From: Clostridiaceae bacterium
Lineage (GTDB): Bacteria > Bacillota > Clostridia > Oscillospirales > Acutalibacteraceae
Length of the DNA: 64,000 bases
Assembly: GCA_016293225.1 (NCBI GenBank)
Contig: JAEDEQ010000002.1
Span: forward strand, 1 to 64,000
Reading direction: 5' to 3'
This document shows positions 1 through 7,653 of the stretch, piece by piece; positions within the stretch are counted from its first letter, which is position 1; the number at the start of each line of letters is the position of its first letter. Below the pieces are notes generated by a model. The model made no database searches. It was not told where the DNA came from and saw only the letters and a list, made by a program, of their open reading frames with translations. Made by a program: the position numbers and the translations under genes.

Positions 1-29
1 ATTTATTTTACCTCAATTGTCCGTAAAAG

Positions 30-551
30 TCAATTTTGTTTCATGATTTTTTTAATGAGCTTTCCGAGCCTTTCAAGCAGAAGGAAAATAAATATCAGGT
101 GAACAACGGCATAGCCGAGGCTTTGCGGCCAGCGCACCGCAAGCAGAGAAAGATACGGCGAACCGGAGATGAACGAAATCCAATAGGAATTGAGCAGGAA
201 CGAGCAGCCGCACTGAACAAGCAGGACGGCGCTCACCGCTTTCAGCGGCCGAACCTTTCCCTTTAGCAAAAATCCCCAGATAATGCCCGTTAAAGCGGCG
301 GTGAGGGTAAAGCCCGGGAAATATGCTCCCGTTGGGAAAAGCAGCGCTCCGATAAGATCACCTGCCGAATAGACTGCCGCCGCGCCGAGCGGACCGTAAA
401 GATAGGCGGCAAGCATGACGGGAATGAACGAGAAGCCGAACTTCATGTTCCAGAGCTGGATTGAAAGAAACCTTGACAAAACGACCTGCAGCGCAGTGAG
501 GACGGCAAGGCAGACGAGAGCTTCAAGGGTGCTGATACTTCTTTTTTTCAA
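30..551 (-). CDS. folT: Folate ECF transporter S component FolT
   Basis: Integral membrane substrate-binding (S) subunit of an energy-coupling-factor vitamin transporter, which would work with shared EcfA/EcfA'/EcfT subunits encoded elsewhere to import folates. The 173-residue protein is almost entirely hydrophobic, with about six predicted membrane segments, a short basic N-terminus and a basic C-terminal tail (KLIKKIMK). These are normal traits and length for this family. Translation starts at a TTG (549-551 on the complement), 8 nt after an AGGAGG. The folate assignment rests on the tetrahydrofolate riboswitch directly upstream, which typically controls folT or folate synthesis genes. Nothing follows it downstream within the window. 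Confidence 0.88.
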   Translation of the reverse strand: MKKRSISTLEALVCLAVLTALQVVLSRFLSIQLWNMKFGFSFIPVMLAAYLYGPLGAAAVYSAGDLIGALLFPTGAYFPGFTLTAALTGIIWGFLLKGKVRPLKAVSAVLLVQCGCSFLLNSYWISFISGSPYLSLLAVRWPQSLGYAVVHLIFIFLLLERLGKLIKKIMKQN

Positions 552-599
552 GAAAAAAACCTCCTTTTTCCTCTCGCTGTTAAGGAATAAAGGAAGCCG

Positions 600-619
600 G
601 AGCCGTTTTAATGCGGCTC
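600..619 (-). promoter_or_regulatory. Hairpin between THF riboswitch and folT
   Basis: A GAGCCG/CGGCTC stem with an 8-nt loop lies between the riboswitch aptamer and the folT ribosome site. The U-tract after it is interrupted (CUUCCUUUAUUCC), so it may be a weak terminator or part of the expression platform. Regulation at translation initiation is equally possible. Confidence 0.45.
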
Positions 620-632
620 ATTCCGATATTGC

Positions 633-732
633 AACAGCGGGATGCGGCCGCTTTACCGCAGGATGAACCATTTCGTTTTTGAGACAACTCCCCGTTCTCA
701 AAACACTGAAACGCAAAACGGCCTACTCTGTT
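633..732 (-). ncRNA. Tetrahydrofolate (THF) riboswitch
   Basis: Read on the complement, the leader of folT carries the conserved landmarks of the THF (folT-type) riboswitch. Closing stem P1 is AACAG/CTGTT, followed by the AGAGTAG strand. A GCGTTT-AGTG-like element is next, then a TTTTGAG/CTCAAAA hairpin flanking GGGGAGTTG, an AACGAA strand, and a 3' GCGGTAAAG...GCATCCCGCTG segment. It lies between a strong promoter and folT, as expected for a cis-acting folate sensor that turns the transporter down when THF is plentiful. Boundaries are set by P1. Confidence 0.88.
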
Positions 733-745
733 AATTTGTTACAAC

Positions 746-774
746 ACAATAGCACACGCAAGAGAATCTGTCAA
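746..774 (-). promoter_or_regulatory. Promoter for the folT riboswitch transcript
   Basis: On the complement, a TTGACA -35 (769-774) and a TATTGT -10 (746-751) are separated by exactly 17 bp. The predicted start near 739 places the riboswitch at the very 5' end of the RNA. Confidence 0.8.
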
Positions 775-846
775 CCGTGCGCGGAAATATTATTGAAAAA
801 ACCGCGAAAAAACGTCTTCTTTCACTGAAAAACCCAAAAATAATGC

Positions 847-875
847 TTGACAAACAGCCGGAAGTTTAGTATAAT
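847..875 (+). promoter_or_regulatory. Sigma-A promoter of the ylxM-ffh operon
   Basis: TTGACA (847-852), a 17-bp spacer and TATAAT (870-875) form a full consensus housekeeping promoter about 50 bp before ylxM. It fires away from the folT promoter. The roughly 375 bp between the two start codons are accounted for by this promoter, the folT promoter and the THF riboswitch. Confidence 0.9.
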
Positions 876-927
876 AGCAAAGCTGTAAAGGAGAATGTCT
901 TTACACTCTCGGCGGGAGGGAAGTTTA

Positions 928-1290
928 ATGGCAAAAAATCTTGACGTTACGCTGCTTTTTGACATCTACGGCGAAATGCTGACCGAAAAGCAACGGGACT
1001 TTATTGTTTATTATTATGAAGACGACCTTTCGCTTTCCGAAATTGCCCAGAACGAGGGAATCACGCGCCAGGGCGTCAGGGACGCAATTAAAAGGGCGGA
1101 AACGCAGCTTTTCCTTTTTGAGGAAAAGCTCGGCCTTAAAAGGCGCTTTGACGAGCTTAAAAGCGGCCTTGACGAGATAAACCGCATGACCGAAATAATC
1201 AATGAGGTCAACATGAAAACAATTCTTTCCCGTGAGATTAACGACGCAACAACGCGCATCGGCGTTATTGTCAAAATGATTTCCGAATAA
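928..1290 (+). CDS. ylxM: YlxM-family SRP-associated HTH protein (UPF0122)
   Basis: Small helix-turn-helix protein encoded next to ffh in most Firmicutes and thought to modulate signal-recognition-particle function. The N-terminus (LLFDIYGEMLTEKQRDF) and the HTH-like stretch LSLSEIAQNEGITRQGVRDAIKRAE are the family signature; the C-terminal half is probably coiled coil. At 120 aa it has the usual length. I chose ATG 928, which follows GGGAGGG at the right distance and matches the family N-terminus. An in-frame ATG at 895 would add 11 residues, would precede this ribosome site and lacks one of its own. It leads the operon with ffh 19 nt downstream. Confidence 0.9.
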   Translation: MAKNLDVTLLFDIYGEMLTEKQRDFIVYYYEDDLSLSEIAQNEGITRQGVRDAIKRAETQLFLFEEKLGLKRRFDELKSGLDEINRMTEIINEVNMKTILSREINDATTRIGVIVKMISE

Positions 1291-1309
1291 TAGTAAAAGG
1301 ACTGATACA

Positions 1310-2686
1310 ATGGCATTTGAAGGCCTTTCCGAACGACTTGAAGCCGCGTTCAAGCGGCTTAAAAGCAAGGGCTCGCTCACCGAAAGCGACGTTAAAGACG
1401 CCATGAGGGAAGTCCGCCTTGCTTTGCTTGAGGCGGACGTTAACTATAAAGTTGCAAGAGATTTTACAAAGACCGTTACCGAACGCGCTATCGGCGCAAA
1501 GGTTATGGAAAGTCTCACGCCCTCGCAGATGGTCATTAAGATTGTCAACGAAGAGCTGACGAACCTTATGGGCGGAACAAAGGCACGCCTCAATACCGCG
1601 AACCATCCGCCGACAATCGTAATGATGTGCGGTCTTCAGGGCTCCGGTAAAACAACTCACAGCGCAAAGCTTGCGCTCATGCTCAAAAACCAGGGTCACA
1701 GACCGCTGCTTGTTGCCTGCGACGTTTACCGCCCGGCGGCAATCAAACAGCTTCAGGTTGTCGGCGAAAAGGCCGGCGTTCCCGTTTTTGAAATGGGGCA
1801 GGGCAATCCTGTTGAAATTGCGAAAAATGCCGTTGCGCTTGCAAAGGATCACGGCTATGATTATGTTTTCCTTGACACGGCAGGCCGCCTGCACGTTGAC
1901 GAGGAGCTTATGAACGAGCTTAAAAACATTAAAAGTGAGGTTAAGCCCCATGAAATTCTTCTGGTTGTCGATTCAATGACAGGTCAGGACGCCGTGAATG
2001 TTGCAACGTCCTTTAATGAGGCGCTCGGCATCGACGGTCTTATCCTTACAAAGCTTGACGGCGATACAAGGGGCGGTGCGGCGCTCTCCGCAAGGGCGGT
2101 AACCGGCAAGCCGATTAAATTTGTCGGTACGGGCGAAAAGCTCGGCGACCTTGACGTTTTCCATCCGGACAGAATGGCTTCAAGAATTCTCGGTATGGGC
2201 GATATGCTTTCGCTTATTGAAAAAGCCGAACAGGAGCTTGACGAAAAAAAGGCAAGGGAGCTTGAACAGAAGCTTCGCAAGAACAAATTTGACCTTAACG
2301 ATCTTCTTGATCAGCTTCAGCAGATGAGGAAGATGGGCTCAATCAAGGATCTTCTCAAAATGATACCCGGCGTGGGAAGAAAAATTGATGACGTTGAAGT
2401 TGACGAGCGTCAGTTTGACCGTATGCAGGCAATTATCCTTTCAATGACTCCGGGCGAAAGGACAAAGCCCGATATTATCAATCCCTCAAGAAAGCGCAGG
2501 ATAGCGGCCGGCTGCGGAATGCAGGTTGAGGACGTTAACCGTCTGCTTTCCCAATACCGCCAGATGCAGAAAATGTTCAAGCAGTTCAACGGCAAAACAA
2601 GCAAAAAGATGCGCCGCAGAATGATGAACATGCCCGGCATGAACGGCTACGGCGGTCCCGGAGGTCCGGCCGGCTTCCCGATGTAA
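1310..2686 (+). CDS. ffh: Signal recognition particle protein Ffh
   Basis: GTPase subunit of the bacterial SRP. It binds the 4.5S RNA and hydrophobic signal sequences and delivers ribosomes to FtsY at the membrane. The 458-residue chain has the N domain (1-85), then the G domain with P-loop GLQGSGKTT (108-116), the DTAGR switch and [10 protein letters not shown]. The methionine-rich M domain covers roughly 300-430. The Gly/Met-rich tail is common. Length and motif order are typical. It lies 19 nt after ylxM in the same transcript, with the ribosomal gene rpsP next. Confidence 0.97.
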   Translation: MAFEGLSERLEAAFKRLKSKGSLTESDVKDAMREVRLALLEADVNYKVARDFTKTVTERAIGAKVMESLTPSQMVIKIVNEELTNLMGGTKARLNTANHPPTIVMMCGLQGSGKTTHSAKLALMLKNQGHRPLLVACDVYRPAAIKQLQVVGEKAGVPVFEMGQGNPVEIAKNAVALAKDHGYDYVFLDTAGRLHVDEELMNELKNIKSEVKPHEILLVVDSMTGQDAVNVATSFNEALGIDGLILTKLDGDTRGGAALSARAVTGKPIKFVGTGEKLGDLDVFHPDRMASRILGMGDMLSLIEKAEQELDEKKARELEQKLRKNKFDLNDLLDQLQQMRKMGSIKDLLKMIPGVGRKIDDVEVDERQFDRMQAIILSMTPGERTKPDIINPSRKRRIAAGCGMQVEDVNRLLSQYRQMQKMFKQFNGKTSKKMRRRMMNMPGMNGYGGPGGPAGFPM

Positions 2687-2710
2687 GGGCAAAGCATATT
2701 TTCAGTAAAC

Positions 2711-2743
2711 AACACGCCTTAAAAACCAAATATAATGCGTGTT
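2711..2743 (+). repeat. Inverted repeat enclosing a TATAAT box before rpsP
   Basis: AACACGC (2711-2717) and GCGTGTT (2737-2743) form a perfect 7-bp inverted repeat around a TATAAT (2731-2736), in the 98-nt ffh-rpsP gap. No good -35 lies 17 bp upstream. It could be an internal promoter, a processing hairpin or an operator; I cannot distinguish these. Confidence 0.35.
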
Positions 2744-2784
2744 CAATAAATTATTATTTTATATATTTTTTGGAGGTAACAAAA

Positions 2785-3030
2785 ATGGCAGTTAAAATCA
2801 GACTTCGCCGCATGGGTGCAAAGAAGGCGCCTTTCTACCGTGTTGTTGTTGCGGATTCAAGATATCCCCGCGACGGACGTTTCATTGAGGAAATCGGTTA
2901 TTACAACCCCATGAAGGAGCCGGCAGACATTAAGATTGACGGCGAAAAAGCACAGAAGTGGATTGCTAACGGCGCTCAGCCCACCGATACCGTTAAGGCT
3001 CTTCTTAAAAAGTGCGACATCATTAAATAA
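2785..3030 (+). CDS. rpsP: 30S ribosomal protein S16
   Basis: Small-subunit ribosomal protein needed for 30S assembly. The start [26 protein letters not shown] is the unmistakable S16 N-terminus, and the 81-residue length is standard. ATG 2785 is used because TGGAGGT lies 8 nt upstream; an in-frame TTG at 2770 overlaps that ribosome site. As in many Firmicutes it follows ffh and precedes khpA. The rimM-trmD-rplS genes that commonly continue this operon are absent here. Confidence 0.97.
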   Translation: MAVKIRLRRMGAKKAPFYRVVVADSRYPRDGRFIEEIGYYNPMKEPADIKIDGEKAQKWIANGAQPTDTVKALLKKCDIIK

Positions 3031-3047
3031 GTTTGGAGGTACTCGCC

Positions 3048-3281
3048 TTGAAAGAGTTACTCATTACAATCGCGGCCGGCCTTGTTGACGAGCCGGAAAA
3101 GGTAACTGTTGATGTTGACGATATCAACGATGAAGGCGTCATTGTTTATCACCTTCATGTTGCTGCCGACGATATGGGCAGAGTTATCGGAAAGCAGGGC
3201 AGAATCGCAAAGGCTATCCGGACTGTTATGCGTGCAACCGCCAACAGGAATAATCAGAAGATCATGGTTGAAATTGATTGA
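3048..3281 (+). CDS. khpA: KH-domain RNA-binding protein KhpA
   Basis: Small single-KH-domain RNA-binding protein (YlqC/KhpA) that in other Firmicutes pairs with KhpB/Jag and affects cell elongation and RNA stability. The 77-residue product shows the KH GxxG loop as GRVIGKQGR within an otherwise typical fold. TTG 3048 is chosen since GGAGG at 3034-3038 is correctly spaced. A TTG at 3033 is in frame but overlaps the ribosome site. It is 17 nt after rpsP and is the last gene before a terminator. Confidence 0.9.
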   Translation: MKELLITIAAGLVDEPEKVTVDVDDINDEGVIVYHLHVAADDMGRVIGKQGRIAKAIRTVMRATANRNNQKIMVEID

Positions 3282-3289
3282 CGGAATAC

Positions 3290-3327
3290 GGGAAATTGCG
3301 TTTTGCAGTTTCCCTTTTCTCTTTTTC
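3290..3327 (+). terminator. Rho-independent terminator after khpA
   Basis: A 10-bp stem (GGGAAATTGC/GCAGTTTCCC, one G-U pair) with a GTTTT loop is followed by a pyrimidine/T-rich tract. It ends the ylxM-ffh-rpsP-khpA operon. Confidence 0.85.
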
Positions 3328-3342
3328 GACAAATTGTTGCTA

Positions 3343-3372
3343 TTGACATATCTTTATGATGAGTGTTAAAAT
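3343..3372 (+). promoter_or_regulatory. Promoter of the phosphomutase gene
   Basis: TTGACA (3343-3348) with TAAAAT (3367-3372) at 18 bp lies just past the khpA terminator and about 30 bp before the next start codon. Confidence 0.7.
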
Positions 3373-3404
3373 AATCGTTGAAGAAAACTGGTGGAGGTTT
3401 TTTT

Positions 3405-5120
3405 ATGAATGACATAAATGCTCTGTATTCACTTTGGTGCGAAAAGGCTGCCATAGATCCCGATCTTAAAAAAGAGCTTTCCTCAATAGACGGAAAAGCA
3501 GAGGAGATTAATGACAGATTTTACAGAAACCTTGAGTTCGGCACCGCCGGACTTCGCGGTATCATCGGCGCCGGAACGAACAGAATGAATGTTTATACCG
3601 TTAATCAGGCAACGCAGGGTCTGGCTTCATATCTTCTCAGTGAATATGATTCGCCGTCGGTTGCCATTGCGTATGATTCGAGAATCAAGTCAACCGATTT
3701 TGCAAAGAGCGCCGCAGGCGTGCTTGCCGGCAACGGAATCAAGGTTTATATCTATCCCGAGCTTGTGCCTACCCCGATGCTTTCCTTCGCTGTCAGGGAG
3801 CTTAAATGCAAGGGAGGAATAATCATCACCGCAAGCCATAACCCCGCAGAATACAACGGCTATAAGTGCTATGACCCCGAGGGCTATCAGATGACGGACG
3901 AGGCGGCTGCCAGAACCTACGATTTCATTCAGAAAACGGATATGTTCTCCGGCGTTAAGTCAATGGATTTTGACAAAGCGGTTGAAAGCGGCCTTGTTGA
4001 ATATATCGGCGACGACATTGTTCAGAAGTTTTATGACTGCGTTGAAAAATGCTGCCTTTCAAAGGACATTACGGCAAGAACGGATCTTCGCGTAATTTAT
4101 ACGCCGCTCAACGGAACCGGAAACAAGCATGTGCGTGCAATGCTCAAGCGTATCGGAATCAGAAATGTCAGCGTTGTTAAAGAGCAGGAAAACCCGGACG
4201 GAAACTTCCCGACCTGCCCTTATCCCAATCCCGAGATCAAGCAGGTTTTTGAATGTGCCGTCAAAATGACCGAGCAGGAAAAGGCCGATTTGCTGCTTGC
4301 GACCGATCCCGACTGCGACAGAGTCGGAATTGCCGTGCTTGACAACGGCGAGTACAAGCTCATGACAGGCAATGAAGTGGGCGTACTCCTTGCCGAATAT
4401 CTCCTTTCAAGGAGGATGGAACTTGGAACACTGCCGAAAAACGCAGTTGTTGTCAAGTCCTTTGTAACTACGGATCTTGTTGACGTTGTTTGCAAAAAGT
4501 ACGGCGCTTCGGTCAAAAAGCTGCTCACCGGCTTCAAGTATATCGGCGAATACATCACTGAGCTTGAAGCAAAGGGCGAAGCCGACCGCTTTATTGTCGG
4601 AATGGAGGAAAGCTACGGCTATCTTTCCGGCATTCACGCAAGGGATAAGGACGCGGTTGTTGCTTCAACTCTTATCTGCGAAATGGCTGCTTACTACAAG
4701 GAAAAGGGCATAAGCCTTTATGAAAAGATGCAGGAAATCTACTCGGAGCACGGCTATTATCTCAATCGTGTTGAAAGCTTTGAATTCAAGGGCAAAACGG
4801 GTATGGAAAAAATGGCGCAGATTATGGAAAGGCTCAGGAACAACAGACCTTCCTCTGTTGCCGGCTATGAAGTTCTTGAGGTTTCGGACTATAAAAAGAG
4901 CGAAACGCTCTGCTGCAAAACCGGTTCTGTTACAAGGATTGACCTGCCGAAGTCAAATGTACTTTCCTTTGCGCTTGAAAAGGCCAACGGAGTTATTATC
5001 CGTCCGAGCGGAACCGAACCGAAAATCAAGGCCTATTTCACTGCAAGAGGAAAGATAATGGACGAAGCGGAAAAAATCTTTGCTTCGCTTTCCGAGGACA
5101 TGAAGCAGTATCTGAAATAA
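3405..5120 (+). CDS. pgcA: Phospho-sugar mutase (PgcA-type alpha-phosphoglucomutase)
   Basis: Alpha-D-phosphohexomutase that interconverts glucose-6-phosphate and glucose-1-phosphate (possibly also mannose phosphates) for cell-wall and glycolipid precursors. It has the phosphoserine loop TASHNP (about 142-147, catalytic Ser 144), the magnesium loop DPDCDR (about 301-306), the sugar-recognition loop GMEESYG and the phosphate-binding RPSGTEPK near the C-terminus. These are the four signature loops in order. At 571 aa it matches the long PgcA branch rather than the 450-500-aa ManB branch. ATG 3405 follows GGAGG; an upstream in-frame TTG at 3378 precedes that site. A second, ManB-type mutase lies at 16.1 kb, so substrate division between the two is plausible. 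Confidence 0.9.
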   Translation: MNDINALYSLWCEKAAIDPDLKKELSSIDGKAEEINDRFYRNLEFGTAGLRGIIGAGTNRMNVYTVNQATQGLASYLLSEYDSPSVAIAYDSRIKSTDFAKSAAGVLAGNGIKVYIYPELVPTPMLSFAVRELKCKGGIIITASHNPAEYNGYKCYDPEGYQMTDEAAARTYDFIQKTDMFSGVKSMDFDKAVESGLVEYIGDDIVQKFYDCVEKCCLSKDITARTDLRVIYTPLNGTGNKHVRAMLKRIGIRNVSVVKEQENPDGNFPTCPYPNPEIKQVFECAVKMTEQEKADLLLATDPDCDRVGIAVLDNGEYKLMTGNEVGVLLAEYLLSRRMELGTLPKNAVVVKSFVTTDLVDVVCKKYGASVKKLLTGFKYIGEYITELEAKGEADRFIVGMEESYGYLSGIHARDKDAVVASTLICEMAAYYKEKGISLYEKMQEIYSEHGYYLNRVESFEFKGKTGMEKMAQIMERLRNNRPSSVAGYEVLEVSDYKKSETLCCKTGSVTRIDLPKSNVLSFALEKANGVIIRPSGTEPKIKAYFTARGKIMDEAEKIFASLSEDMKQYLK

Positions 5121-5143
5121 AAACAAAAGGAAGGTAAGCAATA

Positions 5144-5383
5144 ATGTTTCCGAAAAAAATGGTTAAAGTAATCTGTCTTGTTCTTGCGGCGCTTATGATT
5201 CTCAGCGGAGTTGCCGTCCTTATTCAGGTCTTTGCCGCCGATGCTGCGGCAATCAGCGCAACCGCTACTCCCAAGACAGGTGAAAATGATATGGACACAA
5301 TCGTTCCCATAGCCCTGATTGCTGCGGCGGTGCTGGCGATTGCCGCGTGTCTTATTCTGCCGAAGATAAAAAAGAAGAAGTAA
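5144..5383 (+). CDS. Small membrane protein resembling a bare cell-wall sorting signal
   Basis: Uncharacterised 79-residue protein with a good AAGGAAGG ribosome site. It has a basic N-terminus and a hydrophobic segment (about 7-31) ending in a plausible signal-peptidase site. A short polar linker contains TPKTGEND (42-49), followed by a second hydrophobic segment (about 53-73) and a KIKKKK tail. The order xPKTG, membrane span, basic tail is that of sortase substrates, but almost nothing lies between signal peptide and motif, and the first motif residue is Thr, not Leu. No sortase gene is in the window. It could equally be an ordinary two-span membrane peptide. It has its own terminator. Confidence 0.6.
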   Translation: MFPKKMVKVICLVLAALMILSGVAVLIQVFAADAAAISATATPKTGENDMDTIVPIALIAAAVLAIAACLILPKIKKKK

Positions 5384-5406
5384 CAGTCAACACAAATTAT
5401 ATAACT

Positions 5407-5452
5407 GCCGACCTTTTGTTAAAAATCGCCAAAAGGCCGGCAAAATTTTTTT
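5407..5452 (+). terminator. Terminator after the 79-aa membrane protein
   Basis: A long imperfect stem (GCCG-A-CCTTTTG paired with CAAAAGG-C-CGGC) precedes a run of seven Ts. Confidence 0.8.
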
Positions 5453-5516
5453 CGTGTAATTTAATTGTTTTTCCTTGTAAATGCTTTTGGCTGATGTTAG
5501 AATTATAATCAGTATC

Positions 5517-5539
5517 AAGCGGCTCAGGCCGCTTTTTTT
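5517..5539 (+). terminator. Terminator-like hairpin in the leader of the secreted hydrolase
   Basis: A perfect AAGCGGC/GCCGCTT stem with a TCAG loop and seven Ts lies 8 nt after a TATAAT (5504-5509) and directly before the GGAGG of the hydrolase gene. If that TATAAT is the -10, the hairpin sits at the 5' end of the mRNA and could attenuate it. Otherwise it is a second terminator for the upstream gene. Confidence 0.6.
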
Positions 5540-5550
5540 GGAGGATTAGC

Positions 5551-7479
5551 ATGAAAAAATTAATTTCGGCGCTTCTTTGCTTCGTTTTGCTGCTTTCTTC
5601 GGTCTGCGTGGCGTCGGCAGGCTTTGACAAAAGCGAGTACAACGGCTATCCGGTCATTGTTGTTGCGGGCTATAGCTCTTCCGCTCAGTACCGTATTGAT
5701 GAAAACGGAAACAAGGTTCATGTCTGGGGCATTGACATGAACGAGATCATTGCGGCCGTTTTCAAAAATATTGTTAAGATTGGCATTGACATAGGAGCTC
5801 TTGCCACCGGCAACGGCAAGGCTCTCGGCGAAACTGTGGGCAAGGAGTTTGTAAAGCTGTATTACGACATGGCGTGCAATCCTGACGGCTCAAGCGTCTA
5901 TCCGCTTCAGAGATACTGCGTTACCGCCGAGGAAAGCAACAGGGCCGCAATGCTCAAAAAATATGACGGAGATCTTATCTATCAGCACGAAACCGAGATT
6001 ATGGGCGAATATGCTCAGTATATCGGCGATGAAAACATCTATAACTTTAACTGCGATTTCAGAATGGGCGCTGTGTTCTGTGCAAAGCAGCTTGATGAAT
6101 TCATTCAGTCGGTCAAAGAGTATTCCGGAAAGGATAAGGTCAACATTTTTGCCGTTTCCCACGGAGGTCAGGTCACCGGTACATATCTCACTCTCTACGG
6201 CGAAAAGGGAGACGTCAACAATGCCGTAATGACCGTTCCGGCACTCGGAGGAGCAGGTATTGCGTACAATCTTCTTGCAGATAATATTGAATTTGATGAA
6301 GAATGTCTCATGCGCTTTGTTGAGCACGGAATGATGTTTGAGACCGACTTCAACTGGCTTCTCCGTGCAAATGAGCTCGGCTTTCTTGATGAGGTTCTCA
6401 ACACACTTGCTCCCTATGCGCGGCAGATCCTCGGCTATTGGGGCAGTATCTGGGATTTTTGCCCTACTGAGTTTTACGAGGAAATGAAAGCGAAGAACCT
6501 TGACCCCGTAGCAAGCGCCGAGCTTATCAAAAAAAGCGACTATATGCACTATGAGGTGATGCCGGACTTTGCAAACGGCTTCAGGCGTGCTCAGGCTGCC
6601 GGTACCGATGTTTATATCGTTGCAGGCTATGACAACAGGATTGTTACAGGCCTCAACCAGAGCTCGGACGGAATAATCACCGTCAATTCTTCAACCGGAG
6701 CAACGGCGGCGCCTTTGGGCAAGCGCTTTTCGGACGGTTATATCCAGAAAGTTGACACGGGCTTTTATCAGGTTTCGCCGTCAATGACGGTTGACGCCTC
6801 AACATCGTATCTTCCGAATCATACATGGTTTGTTGAAAACTTTTTCCACGGTATGATTTATAAAGATCCGTATACAGCAGAGCTTCTTAAAACGCTGCTG
6901 CTTACCGAAAAAATCAAGGACGTTCATTCGTCGGCGGATTATCCGCAGTTCCATGCAACAACAAACAAGTCCCATTCGGTTCACGCAATGTTCAACAACA
7001 GCACCGAGGGCTATGTTTGCTCAAAGGATACCGCGGTAATCATTACAAACCTTTCGGAAAAATACAAGATGAAGCTTGCTTCCGTTTCGGCGCGCGGAGT
7101 TGACCTCGGTTTTTCGGACTCGGTCTTTACAAAAGTGCTCAAGCCCGGAGAGAGCGTTGAGATTAAGTTCACGGGGAAAATTCCGGAGCTTTCGCTCGCA
7201 AATTTCGATCTTGTTGTTGACTATACGCTTATAGGCAGTGCAACGCCGCTTGGCGAAAGACTCTTCAACTTTACCATAATGAACGGCGAAAAAGTGAAAT
7301 ATGACGCGGAAAATCCTTATGTTTCCGCAAACCTTGTCAGCGATTTTAATAAACTCCTTGACAAAAACAGTGATAATATTCTTACCAAAACAGGCAGCAA
7401 AACTTTTTTTGAAATGCTCTATAATATCATCCGGCCGTTCGTAAAATTCCTTGTTGAATTTATCGGAAAGATGAAATAA
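5551..7479 (+). CDS. Secreted alpha/beta-hydrolase (lipase/esterase-like)
   Basis: Probable exported serine hydrolase, substrate unknown. A clear signal peptide (1-23, ending ASA) is followed by a beta-strand typical of the fold (PVIVVAGY, about 34-41). A nucleophile elbow FAVSHGGQ follows with Ser 203. The elbow is A-x-S-x-G rather than the textbook G-x-S-x-G, a variant that some lipases tolerate. Asp in DVYIVAGYDN and His in PNHTW are candidate triad partners. The last 150-180 residues look like a beta-rich domain and end in a hydrophobic helix. Length is 642 aa. It is a single-gene unit between a terminator-like hairpin and the transhydrogenase operon. Lipase versus acyltransferase activity cannot be decided here. 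Confidence 0.68.
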   Translation: MKKLISALLCFVLLLSSVCVASAGFDKSEYNGYPVIVVAGYSSSAQYRIDENGNKVHVWGIDMNEIIAAVFKNIVKIGIDIGALATGNGKALGETVGKEFVKLYYDMACNPDGSSVYPLQRYCVTAEESNRAAMLKKYDGDLIYQHETEIMGEYAQYIGDENIYNFNCDFRMGAVFCAKQLDEFIQSVKEYSGKDKVNIFAVSHGGQVTGTYLTLYGEKGDVNNAVMTVPALGGAGIAYNLLADNIEFDEECLMRFVEHGMMFETDFNWLLRANELGFLDEVLNTLAPYARQILGYWGSIWDFCPTEFYEEMKAKNLDPVASAELIKKSDYMHYEVMPDFANGFRRAQAAGTDVYIVAGYDNRIVTGLNQSSDGIITVNSSTGATAAPLGKRFSDGYIQKVDTGFYQVSPSMTVDASTSYLPNHTWFVENFFHGMIYKDPYTAELLKTLLLTEKIKDVHSSADYPQFHATTNKSHSVHAMFNNSTEGYVCSKDTAVIITNLSEKYKMKLASVSARGVDLGFSDSVFTKVLKPGESVEIKFTGKIPELSLANFDLVVDYTLIGSATPLGERLFNFTIMNGEKVKYDAENPYVSANLVSDFNKLLDKNSDNILTKTGSKTFFEMLYNIIRPFVKFLVEFIGKMK

Positions 7480-7547
7480 CTGCTAAATAAACTGTTAAAT
7501 AAATTAATATTTTTTTTACAGTTTTTGTAGAATTCTCCTGTGAGATG

Positions 7548-7556
7548 TGTTATATT
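7548..7556 (+). promoter_or_regulatory. Probable extended -10 promoter of the transhydrogenase operon
   Basis: TGTTATATT is an extended -10 element. A weak TTGTAG lies 20 bp before the hexamer. It is the best promoter candidate in the 174-nt gap before pntAA. Confidence 0.45.
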
Positions 7557-7567
7557 TTAGTTAATAA

Positions 7568-7612
7568 GGCAGGCTGCCGCAATAATTTCCGTTCGGTATT
7601 ATTGCGGCTGCC
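7568..7612 (+). promoter_or_regulatory. Leader hairpin before pntAA
   Basis: A perfect 10-bp stem CCGCAATAAT/ATTATTGCGG with an 11-nt loop is extended by GGCAG/CTGCC across a 4-nt bulge. No U-tract follows, so it is not a classic terminator. It may stabilise the mRNA or regulate it. Confidence 0.5.
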
Positions 7613-7653
7613 CGGAACAGTCTTATGAAAAAATGAATGGAGGCGTTTTACCT

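Noticed and set aside
1271..1951. 226-aa antisense open frame across ffh
   Set aside because: Entirely overlapped by Ffh, whose GTPase motifs are intact; no start signal.
5475..5509. TTGTAA and TATAAT as a promoter pair for the hydrolase
   Set aside because: The spacer would be 23 bp, too long; only the -10 is noted.
5890..6549. Long antisense open frame (219 aa) inside the hydrolase gene
   Set aside because: No ribosome site, no recognisable motif, and the sense gene has a signal peptide, nucleophile elbow and consistent codon use.
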